Shown here piece by piece: positions 13,222 to 21,006 of a stretch of DNA of 21,022 nucleotides (its first letter is position 1; the number at the start of each line of letters is the position of its first letter). The stretch is from positions 1 to 21,022 of the forward strand of contig DATBMA010000047.1 of the NCBI GenBank assembly GCA_036555105.1. The letters are read 5' to 3'. The position numbers and the translations under genes are program-made. The DNA is from DATBMA01 sp036555105 (GTDB taxonomy: Bacteria; Actinomycetota; Acidimicrobiia; Spongiisociales; ZC4RG35). The notes under the pieces are model-generated. The model made no database searches. It was not told where the DNA came from and was given only the letters and a program-made list of their open reading frames with translations.

Positions 13222-14052
13222 TCAACCCAGGGCAATCATGAAGATGCCGAGAGCGGCGGCGGCCACGGTCAAGATCTGTGACCTCGTCACGTGCTCATGG
13301 AGCATGAGCCGTGACCCGATCACTGCGATCAAGACGCTCGTCTCCCTCACGCCTGAGACCAATCCAATCGGAGCCGAAAGGGCGGCCACCATCACCAACA
13401 GGTATGCGGCCCATGTGGCAATCGAGCCCAGGGCGGCTTTCCTCCAATCCGCCCTGACCAGACTCATCATCGGGCGTGGCCCCCTCACCAACAAAACCGC
13501 CAGACCCAGCACCACCGCCAGCAACACGAATTCCGCCCCGATCACCGAGAGGGCCGCGCCTTGGCGGCGCACTGCTGCCGCATCCACCGAGGTGTAGGCA
13601 GCGATGAGCACGCCGGTGCCAAGTGCTGCCCACAACCCTGCCCGGTCGTCGCGCATGAACGCGAGCAGGGAGAGGGCGGCGGTAACGGTGAATACCCCGA
13701 TCCAGCCGAGGGCGGAGATCTGATCCCCCAGCACTGCCACCCCGATCAGCGACACCAGAACGGGAGAGGTGCCACGCGCCAGCGGGTAGACGAACGAGAG
13801 GTCGCCCGCCCGGTAGGCGGCGGCCAGCATGAAGACGTAGACGACCTGGATGACGGTGGAAAGGCCGATCAGGCCCCAGGTGGAGCGGTCGGGCAGGCCA
13901 TTCAGAACGAGGATGGGGAGGTTGAGCAGGGCGGCTCCTGCCACCACGGTCCAAGCCGCCACCAGCTGGTCCTCGCTCGACTTCACGAGCATGTTCCAGC
14001 CGGCGTGAAGGAAGGCGGCCACCAAGGCCAGCCCGAAAGCGAGTGGGCTCAT
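13222..14052 (-). CDS. EamA / drug-metabolite transporter family protein
   Basis: The 276-residue membrane protein has about ten hydrophobic helices arranged as two EamA repeats (about 1-135 and 140-276). Typical elements are FVYPLARGTSPVLVSLIGV with the helix-ending LGDQISALGWIGV in the first half, and VSGVRETSVLIAVIGSRLMLHE in the second. Members export or import small metabolites such as amino acids and nucleosides, and the substrate is not predictable. ATG 14052 overlaps the stop of the glpD-like gene (ATGA), so the two form one minus-strand operon and this gene is probably expressed only with it. Confidence 0.9.
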   Translation of the reverse strand: MSPLAFGLALVAAFLHAGWNMLVKSSEDQLVAAWTVVAGAALLNLPILVLNGLPDRSTWGLIGLSTVIQVVYVFMLAAAYRAGDLSFVYPLARGTSPVLVSLIGVAVLGDQISALGWIGVFTVTAALSLLAFMRDDRAGLWAALGTGVLIAAYTSVDAAAVRRQGAALSVIGAEFVLLAVVLGLAVLLVRGPRPMMSLVRADWRKAALGSIATWAAYLLVMVAALSAPIGLVSGVRETSVLIAVIGSRLMLHEHVTRSQILTVAAAALGIFMIALG

Positions 14053-15680
14053 GCCGCCGGCGCTGCCCGCACCAAGCCGGACCCGTACTCGAGCGAGGCC
14101 ATCTCGAGGTATTGCTTGACCGCGGTGAGCCGTCGGTTCTCATCCCAACCCAGCACAGGAGCGAGAACCTCCGCCACCATGTCGACAGCCCCGGCCCCAT
14201 GCCCGCGGTCCTCCCAGGCGGCCCGCATCCGGCGCGCGAGGACATCGTCTATGGCGAGCGCACCCTCCTTCTCCACCGCCCACCGCACCTCCCCCCGTAG
14301 ATAACTCAGCCCAGGCAGCAGCGGCGTACCCCACCCGGGTTCGCGGGCGATGGCAGCCAGCTCGGTGGCTTCCGCTCCGTAGCGACCGACCAGGTGCTCG
14401 ACCACGACCGGTTCGAGGCCGTCACCGGAAAGAGCCTCCTTTGCCTTGTCGAGCTCGTCATCTGAAGCGGCACCGACGATCGGGATCTCACCGGTCGTGC
14501 ACTTGATCTTGAAGTCCAGCTCATCGATGGCCTGGTCCACGACCTTCTCCGCCACCTTGCGATAGGTGGTGAACTTCCCACCCCGCAGGGTGAGCAGCCC
14601 CGGTTGCCGCTCCTCGATCTCTTCCTCGCGGCTGGCCGAAGACGTGTCCTCATCCGTCCCGGCCAGGGGCCGGATACCGGCATAGGTCCCGATGATGTCA
14701 TCTCCCGCGAGCCCGCAGTCCAGGGTCTGATTGATCGTCTTGAGCAGGTAGTCGACCTCCGCCAGGGTGGCCGAGGGACGGTCGATCTGGCCTTGATGGG
14801 CCACGTCGGTGGTGCCGATTATCCAGAACTCGTTCCAGGGGACCAGGAAGACGAGGCGGGGAGGGACCCGCAGGGTCAGCGCCTGCCTGGACGGGATCCT
14901 GTCGCGACGTACGACGATGTGGGTGCCGCGGCTCGGGGTCACCGACCCCCCCGTGGCGAGAAAGGGCTGCTCGGCTTCGAAGGCCCCGGTCGCGTCGACC
15001 ACCATACGCGCCTTCACCTGCAGGCTTCCCCCGGTGATCCGATCGGTGATCACGGCACCGGCCACCTTCCCGTCCGCCCGCACCCAGCCGGTCACCTCCG
15101 CCCTGGTCACGATCCCTGCTCCGAACGAGGAGGCGGTGCGGGCGACGCCCACCACCAGCCTGGCATCGTCGGTCACCGCGTCTCCGTATTCGAAGGCGCC
15201 CCGCAATCCTTCCGGATGGAGCGAAGGAACCCTGGCCCGCGCCTCCTGGGCCGAGATGAGCTCGAATCCCCCGCTGCCTCCGGCCAGCAAGCGATACAGC
15301 GAGAGACCCGCACCCATGTAGGGGGTCTCCCACCATGGCCCGTAGAGGGGCAGCAGGAACCGGGTCGGCTTGACCAGGTGGGGGGCGAGCCGGATCAGCA
15401 GCTCGCGTTCGCTCAGTGCTTCGCGTACCAACCCGAAGCGGAGGCGTTGCAGATATCGCAGGCCACCATGGATCATCTTCGAGCTGCGGCTGGAGGTGCC
15501 GGCCGCCAGGTCCTCACGCTCGACCAGCAGGACCCGCAATCCCCGCACCGCCGCATCCAGGGCGATACCTGTCCCATTGATGCCTCCCCCCACCACCAGC
15601 AGGTCGACCCCGGATTGGGCTGCCTGCATCGCGTCGGCCCTCTGGGCGAGGTTCAGGGCACTGGAGGGGGGTCCCGGCAT
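14049..15680 (-). CDS. glpD: FAD-dependent glycerol-3-phosphate dehydrogenase (GlpD/GlpA-like)
   Basis: The 543-residue flavoprotein would oxidise sn-glycerol 3-phosphate to dihydroxyacetone phosphate and pass electrons to quinone at the membrane surface. The dinucleotide fold is DLLVVGGGINGTGIALDAAV (26-45). The family signature TSSRSSKMIHGGLRYL follows at 62-77, and the second FAD signature LRGGKFTTYRKVAEKV lies in the C-terminal half before a helical C-terminal domain. ATG 15680 begins at MPGPPSS. An in-frame GTG 15686 and longer upstream starts exist, but the promoter at 15698-15725 excludes the longer ones. The leader would be about 11 bases with no Shine-Dalgarno. The EamA gene follows in the same operon. 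Confidence 0.92.
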   Translation of the reverse strand: MPGPPSSALNLAQRADAMQAAQSGVDLLVVGGGINGTGIALDAAVRGLRVLLVEREDLAAGTSSRSSKMIHGGLRYLQRLRFGLVREALSERELLIRLAPHLVKPTRFLLPLYGPWWETPYMGAGLSLYRLLAGGSGGFELISAQEARARVPSLHPEGLRGAFEYGDAVTDDARLVVGVARTASSFGAGIVTRAEVTGWVRADGKVAGAVITDRITGGSLQVKARMVVDATGAFEAEQPFLATGGSVTPSRGTHIVVRRDRIPSRQALTLRVPPRLVFLVPWNEFWIIGTTDVAHQGQIDRPSATLAEVDYLLKTINQTLDCGLAGDDIIGTYAGIRPLAGTDEDTSSASREEEIEERQPGLLTLRGGKFTTYRKVAEKVVDQAIDELDFKIKCTTGEIPIVGAASDDELDKAKEALSGDGLEPVVVEHLVGRYGAEATELAAIAREPGWGTPLLPGLSYLRGEVRWAVEKEGALAIDDVLARRMRAAWEDRGHGAGAVDMVAEVLAPVLGWDENRRLTAVKQYLEMASLEYGSGLVRAAPAA

Positions 15681-15697
15681 CGTCACGCGTCCAGAAC

Positions 15698-15725
15698 TGT
15701 GTAGCGGAAGGGCAACGGCGTGCAA
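15698..15725 (-). promoter_or_regulatory. Promoter of the glpD-EamA operon
   Basis: Read on the minus strand, TTGCAC (15725-15720) and TACACA (15703-15698) are 16 bases apart. The predicted start near 15691 gives a very short leader before ATG 15680. The divergent UbiA gene begins at 15760. Confidence 0.5.
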
Positions 15726-15759
15726 GTCCGAGCAGGGGCAGGGCGACGACAATCACTCT

Positions 15760-16617
15760 GTGCTCAGGGCGTTCTTCCGGCTCAGCCGGCCCCACTTCCT
15801 CTTGGGCGGGGCGCTCCTCTACGGAGTCGGGGCGGCATCGGCCCCCACCTTTCACCTCGGGTGGTTCCTCATCGGTCAGGCGATGGTCACCGCCATCCAG
15901 CTGACCGCTCACTATGCCAACGAGTACTTCGACCGCGAGGCGGATCGGCTCATCTCCAACCGGACGTTCTTCTCCGGGGGCAGCGGAGTCATCTCGTCCG
16001 GGCAGCTGCGGCCGTCGGTCGCCCTCAACGCCGCCAGGGGCTGTTCGTTGGTCGCCGGCGTCATGGCCGTCTTCTTCCTGACCAGCCGGCCTCAGGCCGG
16101 CCTGATCGGGATGGTGGGCCTGGCGGTGGCGTGGTCGTACTCGGCCCCCCCTCTCCGCCTGCTCGGAACCGGATGGGGGGAGCTCGTCACTTCGCTGACG
16201 ACCGCCGCCATGCTCCCATTCGCGGGAGCCTTCGTGCAGGGGGGAGTGGTTGGCGCCGAGCTGTTGTGGGCAGCTGGCGCGCTGGTTCCACTGCACATCG
16301 CGATGATGCTCGCCTTTGAGCTGCCCGACCTCGACTCGGATCGGATCGCAGGCAAGCTGGTCCTGGGGGTGCGGCTGGGGCGGGCCCGCTCCCTGGGGCT
16401 GATGGTCGGGTTGCTGGTGCTCTCTGGGCTGGTTGTCCTTGTCGGGCTTGCCCTTGAGTCCCTCCCTTCGCAGGCACGATGGGCGGCGCTGGCCATCGTC
16501 CCGGCGGCGATCACGGTGACAGCTGCCAAGCGAGGCGCCCATGGGGCTTCGACCACGGCTGCAGTCACCACCATCGGTGTCGTCGCCGTCGCTTTGATCG
16601 TGGCGCTGGCCGGCTGA
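15760..16617 (+). CDS. UbiA-family prenyltransferase (MenA-like)
   Basis: This 285-residue integral membrane enzyme has about eight to nine hydrophobic helices. The two Asp-rich magnesium/diphosphate motifs are NEYFDREADRL (N, D and D spaced by three) and ELPDLDSDRIAGK. These bind the prenyl diphosphate that is moved onto an aromatic or other acceptor. Actinobacteria use MenA (acceptor 1,4-dihydroxy-2-naphthoate) for menaquinone, and the pattern suits it, but other UbiA branches cannot be excluded and no men gene is nearby. GTG 15760 was chosen because the first helix pattern LRAFFRLSRPHFLLGG begins there. GACAAT ends six bases upstream and may be the -10 box of a leaderless mRNA. The frame is open far upstream, but that region is antisense to glpD. 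Confidence 0.87.
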   Translation: MLRAFFRLSRPHFLLGGALLYGVGAASAPTFHLGWFLIGQAMVTAIQLTAHYANEYFDREADRLISNRTFFSGGSGVISSGQLRPSVALNAARGCSLVAGVMAVFFLTSRPQAGLIGMVGLAVAWSYSAPPLRLLGTGWGELVTSLTTAAMLPFAGAFVQGGVVGAELLWAAGALVPLHIAMMLAFELPDLDSDRIAGKLVLGVRLGRARSLGLMVGLLVLSGLVVLVGLALESLPSQARWAALAIVPAAITVTAAKRGAHGASTTAAVTTIGVVAVALIVALAG

Positions 16618-16641
16618 CGCTCTGCCCTCTCCTCCTACCCT
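16614..16641 (+). promoter_or_regulatory. Candidate promoter of the Nif3 operon
   Basis: CTGACG (16614-16619) and TACCCT (16636-16641) are 16 bases apart, and the -10 ends seven bases before ATG 16649. No Shine-Dalgarno is present, which fits a leaderless start. The -35 overlaps the UbiA stop. Confidence 0.4.
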
Positions 16642-16648
16642 CCCGGCC

Positions 16649-17734
16649 ATGGACACCGTCGGCTCGGTGCTGGATGAGCTCGCCCGCCTTGCCTCCCCGC
16701 AAAAGGCGGCGGGCTGGGATCGAGGGGGGCTCCAGCTCGGGGATCCGACAACACAGGTCGAGTCCCTGGCGGTGTGCCATGAAGTCACCGACGCGGTGGT
16801 GAAGGCGGCAGTCGACCAGTCGATCGACCTGTTGGTCAGCTATCACCCGCTTCTGTTCCGCCCGGTCACCAGCCTGGTGTCAGGACGGGGACCCGGGGGG
16901 AAAGCCCACGACCTGGTGCGGTCCGGGGTGGCGTTGGGGGTCGTGCACACCGCTTGGGACGTGGCCCCTGGAGGAACCGCCGAGTCGCTGGCCTCTGCCC
17001 TCGGGCTCACCGACCTGAAGGGGTGGAGCCCGATCGATGCGGAGCCACGCCTCAAACTGGTGGCCTTCGTCCCGGCCGGGGCTGCCGAGGCGGTGGCTGG
17101 GGCCATGGCCGGGGCGGGGGCGGGGGAGATCGGCAACTACACGTCGTGCTCGTTCCGGTCGGAAGGAGTGGGCACGTTTCTGCCCGGCGAGGGTGCCTCG
17201 CCGAGCGTCGGAGAAGCGGGGGCTCTCAACCGGGAGAATGAAGTCCGAATCGAGATGCTCTGCCCGGTGGGAGCGCACGAGCGGGTGGTCGAGGCCATGG
17301 TGGCCGCTCATCCCTACGAGGAGCCCGCCTTCGACCTCTATCAGGTCCACGCCAACCTGGGTTTTGGCGGACGCCGGGGATTCTGGTCCGGAGGAACCCT
17401 GGCGGAACTGGCCGAGTTGAGCCGGACGGTTCTGGGCGGGGAGGTCAGGATGGCGGGTGGCGCCAGTGCCAGGATCGAAACGGTGGCGGTGCTGCCCGGC
17501 TCCGGGGGGAGTCTCATCTCCGGGGTATCTGCCCCGGCGCAAGCGGTGGTGACCGGTGACGTGAGCCATCACCAGGCGGTCGCCGCGCTCGACCGGGGGT
17601 TGGCTGTCATCGACGCGGGCCATGTGCCGACAGAACGGCCGGGAGTCGCCGCGCTGCTGGCTCGCATGCGGGAACGCTGGCCTAGGGTGGCCGATCTGAC
17701 GCTCGACCCCGACCCTTGGAGAGGCGCTGGATGA
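16649..17734 (+). CDS. Nif3-like dinuclear metal centre protein
   Basis: The 361-residue Nif3/YbgI-family protein forms a ring with a two-metal site; its biochemical role is not settled, and the name 'GTP cyclohydrolase type 2' is often attached without proof. Visible ligands are H66 (SYHPLLF), H100 and D104 (HTAWDVAPGG), and H325 and E329 (AGHVPTE). The usual first His of the HH pair is Tyr65 here, as in eukaryotic Nif3 proteins with SYHP. A central insert (about 125-240, with HPYEEPAFDLY at 221-231) is the extra domain found in longer YqfO-type members. It begins 31 bases after the UbiA gene and overlaps the next gene as ATGA. Confidence 0.92.
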   Translation: MDTVGSVLDELARLASPQKAAGWDRGGLQLGDPTTQVESLAVCHEVTDAVVKAAVDQSIDLLVSYHPLLFRPVTSLVSGRGPGGKAHDLVRSGVALGVVHTAWDVAPGGTAESLASALGLTDLKGWSPIDAEPRLKLVAFVPAGAAEAVAGAMAGAGAGEIGNYTSCSFRSEGVGTFLPGEGASPSVGEAGALNRENEVRIEMLCPVGAHERVVEAMVAAHPYEEPAFDLYQVHANLGFGGRRGFWSGGTLAELAELSRTVLGGEVRMAGGASARIETVAVLPGSGGSLISGVSAPAQAVVTGDVSHHQAVAALDRGLAVIDAGHVPTERPGVAALLARMRERWPRVADLTLDPDPWRGAG

Positions 17735-18438
17735 CCGTCACCGCTTTGGCCGACCTGCTCGATGTGCAGGAGATCGATCTCGAGATCGATCGGCTCCTGC
17801 ACAGGCGGGAGACCCTGCCTGAGCTGGCGGTATACCGAGACCTGAATCAGGCTGCGGGCGCTGTCGCCAAGGAGCTGGATGAGAGGAGCACCGAGCTGAA
17901 GACGCTCGATCTCGAGGCCGACCGTGCCGACGGTGAGCTCGACATCCTCGAGACCAAGCTGCGCGAGCACGAGACCCGCCTCTTTGCCGGCGGCATGAGT
18001 GCACGGGAGACCGAGCAAATGCGCCTCGAGGTGCAATCGCTCCGCGGGCAGCAGGAGGCGATGGAGGCCAAGGTGCTCGGCCTGCTCGAGCAGCTGGATC
18101 CCCGCCGGGCGGAGGTCGATGACCTCTCGGCCCGGCTCCAGTCGGTGAGGGCCGAGGAAGCGTCGGTGCAGTCGGTGATAGCGGCTGCATGGAAGGAGAT
18201 CGACCACGAACTGGCGGTCAGGGAGCAGCGCAAGGCGGAGGCAGCCGCTCCGATCTCAGCGGAGCTGATGGAGCTTTACGAACGACTCCGCCGGACCAAG
18301 GCCGGGGTGGCGGTGGGACGACTGGAGCACGGCGTGTGCGGTGGATGCCACCTCGCCCTCTCCCTGCCCGAGCAGGCCGAGGCGGCAGAGAGCGACCCGC
18401 CACGTTGCATCCACTGCCTTCGCATCCTGGTCATGTAA
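17731..18438 (+). CDS. Coiled-coil protein with C-terminal C4 zinc ribbon
   Basis: The 235-residue protein is a long charged helical hairpin (about 10-190, rich in Glu, Leu and Arg heptads) ending in a zinc ribbon with cysteines C203, C206, C226 and C229 (CGGC and CIHC). It matches the family that sits between Nif3 and RNase HI in mycobacteria (Rv2229c). The function is unknown; nucleic-acid or ribosome binding has been suggested for zinc ribbons of this kind but is not shown by the sequence. ATG 17731 gives an ATGA overlap with the Nif3 stop; a TTG five codons upstream is less likely. Its TAA overlaps the next ATG as TAATG. Confidence 0.9.
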   Translation: MTVTALADLLDVQEIDLEIDRLLHRRETLPELAVYRDLNQAAGAVAKELDERSTELKTLDLEADRADGELDILETKLREHETRLFAGGMSARETEQMRLEVQSLRGQQEAMEAKVLGLLEQLDPRRAEVDDLSARLQSVRAEEASVQSVIAAAWKEIDHELAVREQRKAEAAAPISAELMELYERLRRTKAGVAVGRLEHGVCGGCHLALSLPEQAEAAESDPPRCIHCLRILVM

Positions 18439-18848
18439 TGGGCGGCACGGTCGTCCTCTATACGGACGGTGCCTCTCGCGGCAACCCCGGACCGGCCGGC
18501 ATCGGAGCCGCCCTCTTTCAAGTCGAGGATGGGCGCCTCACGCCGATCGGGGAAGTGAGCGAGGAGATCGGCATCACCACCAACAATGTCGCCGAATACC
18601 GGGCGGTGGTTGCGGGCCTCAGCAGGGCGGCCGAGCTCGCCCCCGACCGCCTGGTGCTGCGAGCCGACAGCCAGTTGCTGATCCGCCAGCTCCAGGGCCG
18701 TTACCGGGTCAAGGCCGAGAACCTCCGCCCCTTGTTCGAGCGGGCCCGCCAGCTTCTGAACAGGTTCCCTTCGGTAGAGCTGGAGCACGTGCCAAGGGAG
18801 GACAACACGGTGGCCGACGCTCTGGCGAACGCGGCCCTCGACGGATGA
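18438..18848 (+). CDS. rnhA: Ribonuclease HI
   Basis: The 136-residue RNase HI cleaves the RNA strand of RNA-DNA hybrids. All four carboxylates are present: D10 (LYTDGASRGNPG), E53 (NVAEYRA), D77 (LRADSQLL) and D127 (VADALAN). TNNVAEYRAV and the short length without the basic-protrusion helix are typical of actinobacterial and archaeal-type RNase HI. In Mycobacterium the equivalent protein (Rv2228c) carries an extra C-terminal phosphatase domain; here the enzyme ends after the RNase domain. The start overlaps the zinc-ribbon stop (TAATG), and the end overlaps the next gene as ATGA. Confidence 0.95.
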   Translation: MGGTVVLYTDGASRGNPGPAGIGAALFQVEDGRLTPIGEVSEEIGITTNNVAEYRAVVAGLSRAAELAPDRLVLRADSQLLIRQLQGRYRVKAENLRPLFERARQLLNRFPSVELEHVPREDNTVADALANAALDG

Positions 18849-19963
18849 TCTTCTGGCACCTGGGCGGGGCGCTCTTCCTGTTCAGGTGGATCTTCAGGGA
18901 TCCCAAGGTCGATGTGCGGCTCCTGTTCCTTGGTGCCCTCCTGCCCGATGTCATCGACTTCGTCCTGGGCCTGTTCCTTGGCGATGTCTTCCGCCAACGG
19001 CTGGGCCACACCTTGATACTCCCCACCATCTATGTAGTGGTCGTCCTGCTCACCACGCGGCGGGGACGGCGCCGGCGGGGGCTGATGACGGTCGCCATCG
19101 GTTGGCTGTTCCATCTCGTCCTCGACGGAATGTGGACCCGCCCCGCCACCCTGTTCTGGCCCGCCTTCGGATGGGAGTTCGCGGCATGGCCGGCCGGATC
19201 GGCCTGGGAGCGAGCCATGGACGATCCCTGGCGATGGCTGGCCGAGGCAGCCGGGCTGGCCTACCTGCTCGTGATATGGCGGCGCCTGGGAGAGAGCGGC
19301 CGTCGTCAGGTGATGACCACCGGACGGTTGCCGGCCTGGGTAGCGGCGCTGGCGTTGATTGCCGCCTGCGGCACCCCCTCCGGCGGATCCGTGACGACCG
19401 TGGCCACCGCGGCCGCGCCCGAGACCGTGGCCAACGAGGTGCTGTCAGGGGTGCAGGCGGGCCGCTACGACGCCGCGGCGGGGCTGACATCTCTCGAGCA
19501 GATGCCATGGGTGGCGTTGATGGAGGGAGCGTCCGCAGCCGAGGCCGCGGGCATGGTGGACGAAGCCGGGACCGGAGTTGCGACCAACTTCTGGGAGGGC
19601 TTCGGCGAGGCGCAAATCGGGCCGTTTCAGGTCGGCGAGGTGACGTTGAGGAGCCTGGACGACGTGAACTTCGCCCTCGTCTCGGTTACGGGATCGTCGG
19701 CCGCCTCTCGCCTGGTCTTGGTCGACCGTGACGGGTGGAAGGTCGATGTGGTGGCCTCCTTCGGGGCCGGGCTGGCCGATCGGTTGCTCGAAGCGTTGGA
19801 GGTGGCAGAAACGGCTACAGGTACAGGGGCCAATCGCCTCCGCCAGGCCTTGGGAGATCAGGTCCCCTCGGTGCGGATCGCCATGAGCGAGCCCGGCCTG
19901 CCTTCGGAGGTGGCCGACTCCCTCGGGCGCCTCCTCACCCGGCTGGAACTGCTCGAAGCCTGA
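18845..19963 (+). CDS. Composite ORF: YdjM/DUF457-like membrane metal-hydrolase domain followed by a lipoprotein-like domain
   Basis: The frame is continuous for 372 residues. Residues 1-150 resemble the membrane-bound metal-dependent hydrolases (YdjM/DUF457), with GALLPDVIDF (30-39), GHTLIL (54-59) and HLVLDGMW (90-97) giving the expected His and Asp residues among about four membrane segments. Residues 157-175 then look like a fresh lipoprotein signal: M157, basic RLP, a hydrophobic core and lipobox IAAC (Cys175). A Thr/Gly/Ala-rich linker follows, and then a soluble domain of about 170 residues that I do not recognise. No stop separates the parts. Either it is a true fusion whose fifth helix leads to an outside domain, or ATG 19313 (or GTG 19310) starts a separate lipoprotein inside the frame. 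ATG 18845 overlaps the RNase HI stop (ATGA). Confidence 0.7.
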   Translation: MIFWHLGGALFLFRWIFRDPKVDVRLLFLGALLPDVIDFVLGLFLGDVFRQRLGHTLILPTIYVVVVLLTTRRGRRRRGLMTVAIGWLFHLVLDGMWTRPATLFWPAFGWEFAAWPAGSAWERAMDDPWRWLAEAAGLAYLLVIWRRLGESGRRQVMTTGRLPAWVAALALIAACGTPSGGSVTTVATAAAPETVANEVLSGVQAGRYDAAAGLTSLEQMPWVALMEGASAAEAAGMVDEAGTGVATNFWEGFGEAQIGPFQVGEVTLRSLDDVNFALVSVTGSSAASRLVLVDRDGWKVDVVASFGAGLADRLLEALEVAETATGTGANRLRQALGDQVPSVRIAMSEPGLPSEVADSLGRLLTRLELLEA

Positions 19964-19998
19964 GGCTCAGCCCTCACGTCCATGATGCGTTGCAGCGC

Positions 19999-21006
19999 TC
20001 AACCCCGCAGGAGGGGTAGCACCTCACGTCCGAGCAATTCGATGAGAGAAGGCTGGTCTGTGGCCACCATCTGGAAGGTCACGACATCCGCCCCCACCTG
20101 GTCGATCAGCGGCCGGTAGGCAGCGGCGATGGCGCCGGGGTCGGACACCTGCTCATATCGACCCAGGACTTCCGAGCGCGGCAGCTCGTCCGCCCGCATC
20201 CTCAGGTCCATCGGGTCGACCGCCTCGAGGCGCCCCGGCGCCCTCAACCCACGCCATGGCCGTAGTGCCTCCCACGCCTCATCGTCATCGTGCGCGTAGA
20301 TCGCCCACCGGGTGGCCAGGACGATGGGGGCCGGCCGGCCGGCTTCGACGGCGGCCTGACGAGCCGGGTTGACGACATTGGCCATTGCCTCGTCCGGGTC
20401 CTTCACCGAGACCACGATCCCGTCCGAGCCGCGCCCGGCCATGGTGGCGGATTGGGGGCCACCCGCTGCCATCAGGATCGGCACCGGGCCCACGGGCGGC
20501 GAGTAGAGCTTGGCCCGATCACAGCTGTAGTACTCGCCTGCGAAGGTCAGCTTCTCACCGTCAAGCAGCCTTCGCATTATCTCGAGCGCCTCTCCCATGC
20601 GAGCTGCCCGTTCCTTGTATCCGGGGAACGGGTAGCCGAGGGGACCTTCGTTCAGGTTCTCACCGGTACCGACTCCGAGGGTGAAGCGCCCGCTGCTGAG
20701 CCGGTCCATCGTCGCCGCGGCCTGGGCGAGGATGCCCGGATGGAACCGAAACAGCGGGGAGGTGACGCCGGTGGCGATCTCGATGCGCTCGCTTACCTGC
20801 GCGATGGCGCCGATCGTGGAGAAGGCAAACCCGGACGCACCGACGTCGTCCACCCACGGATGGAAGTGTTCCGAGACCACCACCATGTCGAAGCCGGAGG
20901 CCTCTGCCAACAAGGCATGCTCGACGAGGGTCTCTGGCTGCCACTGCTCGTGGCCGAGGAAATAGGCGAACTTGGTCAAGGTGGTTGGTGCTCTCGCGCT
21001 AGCCAC
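19999..21006 (-). CDS. F420-dependent LLM-class oxidoreductase (FGD-like family)
   Basis: The 335-residue TIM-barrel enzyme of the luciferase-like family belongs to the branch related to F420-dependent glucose-6-phosphate dehydrogenase: KFAYFLGHEQWQPETLVEHA (12-31), SEHFHPW (45-51), LGVGTGENLNEGPLGYPFPG around 114-133 and ILMAAGGPQSATMAG. Members use coenzyme F420 and act on very varied substrates, so the substrate is open. GTG 21006 is the first possible start, close to the window edge. TTG (codon 10, just before TKFAYFL) is an alternative, and the promoter is not fully visible. It is convergent with the composite membrane gene; the palindrome CTGAGGCTCAG (19960-19970) lies at that junction. 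Confidence 0.9.
   Translation of the reverse strand: MASARAPTTLTKFAYFLGHEQWQPETLVEHALLAEASGFDMVVVSEHFHPWVDDVGASGFAFSTIGAIAQVSERIEIATGVTSPLFRFHPGILAQAAATMDRLSSGRFTLGVGTGENLNEGPLGYPFPGYKERAARMGEALEIMRRLLDGEKLTFAGEYYSCDRAKLYSPPVGPVPILMAAGGPQSATMAGRGSDGIVVSVKDPDEAMANVVNPARQAAVEAGRPAPIVLATRWAIYAHDDDEAWEALRPWRGLRAPGRLEAVDPMDLRMRADELPRSEVLGRYEQVSDPGAIAAAYRPLIDQVGADVVTFQMVATDQPSLIELLGREVLPLLRG

Noticed and set aside
14604..15704. A 366-codon plus-strand frame
   Set aside because: Shadow of the glpD-like gene, whose FAD motifs are clear on the other strand.
15514..16788. A 424-codon minus-strand frame
   Set aside because: Antisense to the UbiA and Nif3 genes, Arg/Pro/Gln-rich, no motif.
16839..16859. 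Tyr in place of the first metal His in Nif3 (SYHP) as evidence of inactivation
   Set aside because: Eukaryotic Nif3 proteins also carry SYHP, so this is a known variant and not a clear loss of function.
19960..19970. Palindrome CTGAGGCTCAG at the convergent junction
   Set aside because: The five-base arms with a one-base centre are too short for a convincing terminator, and no T-run follows.
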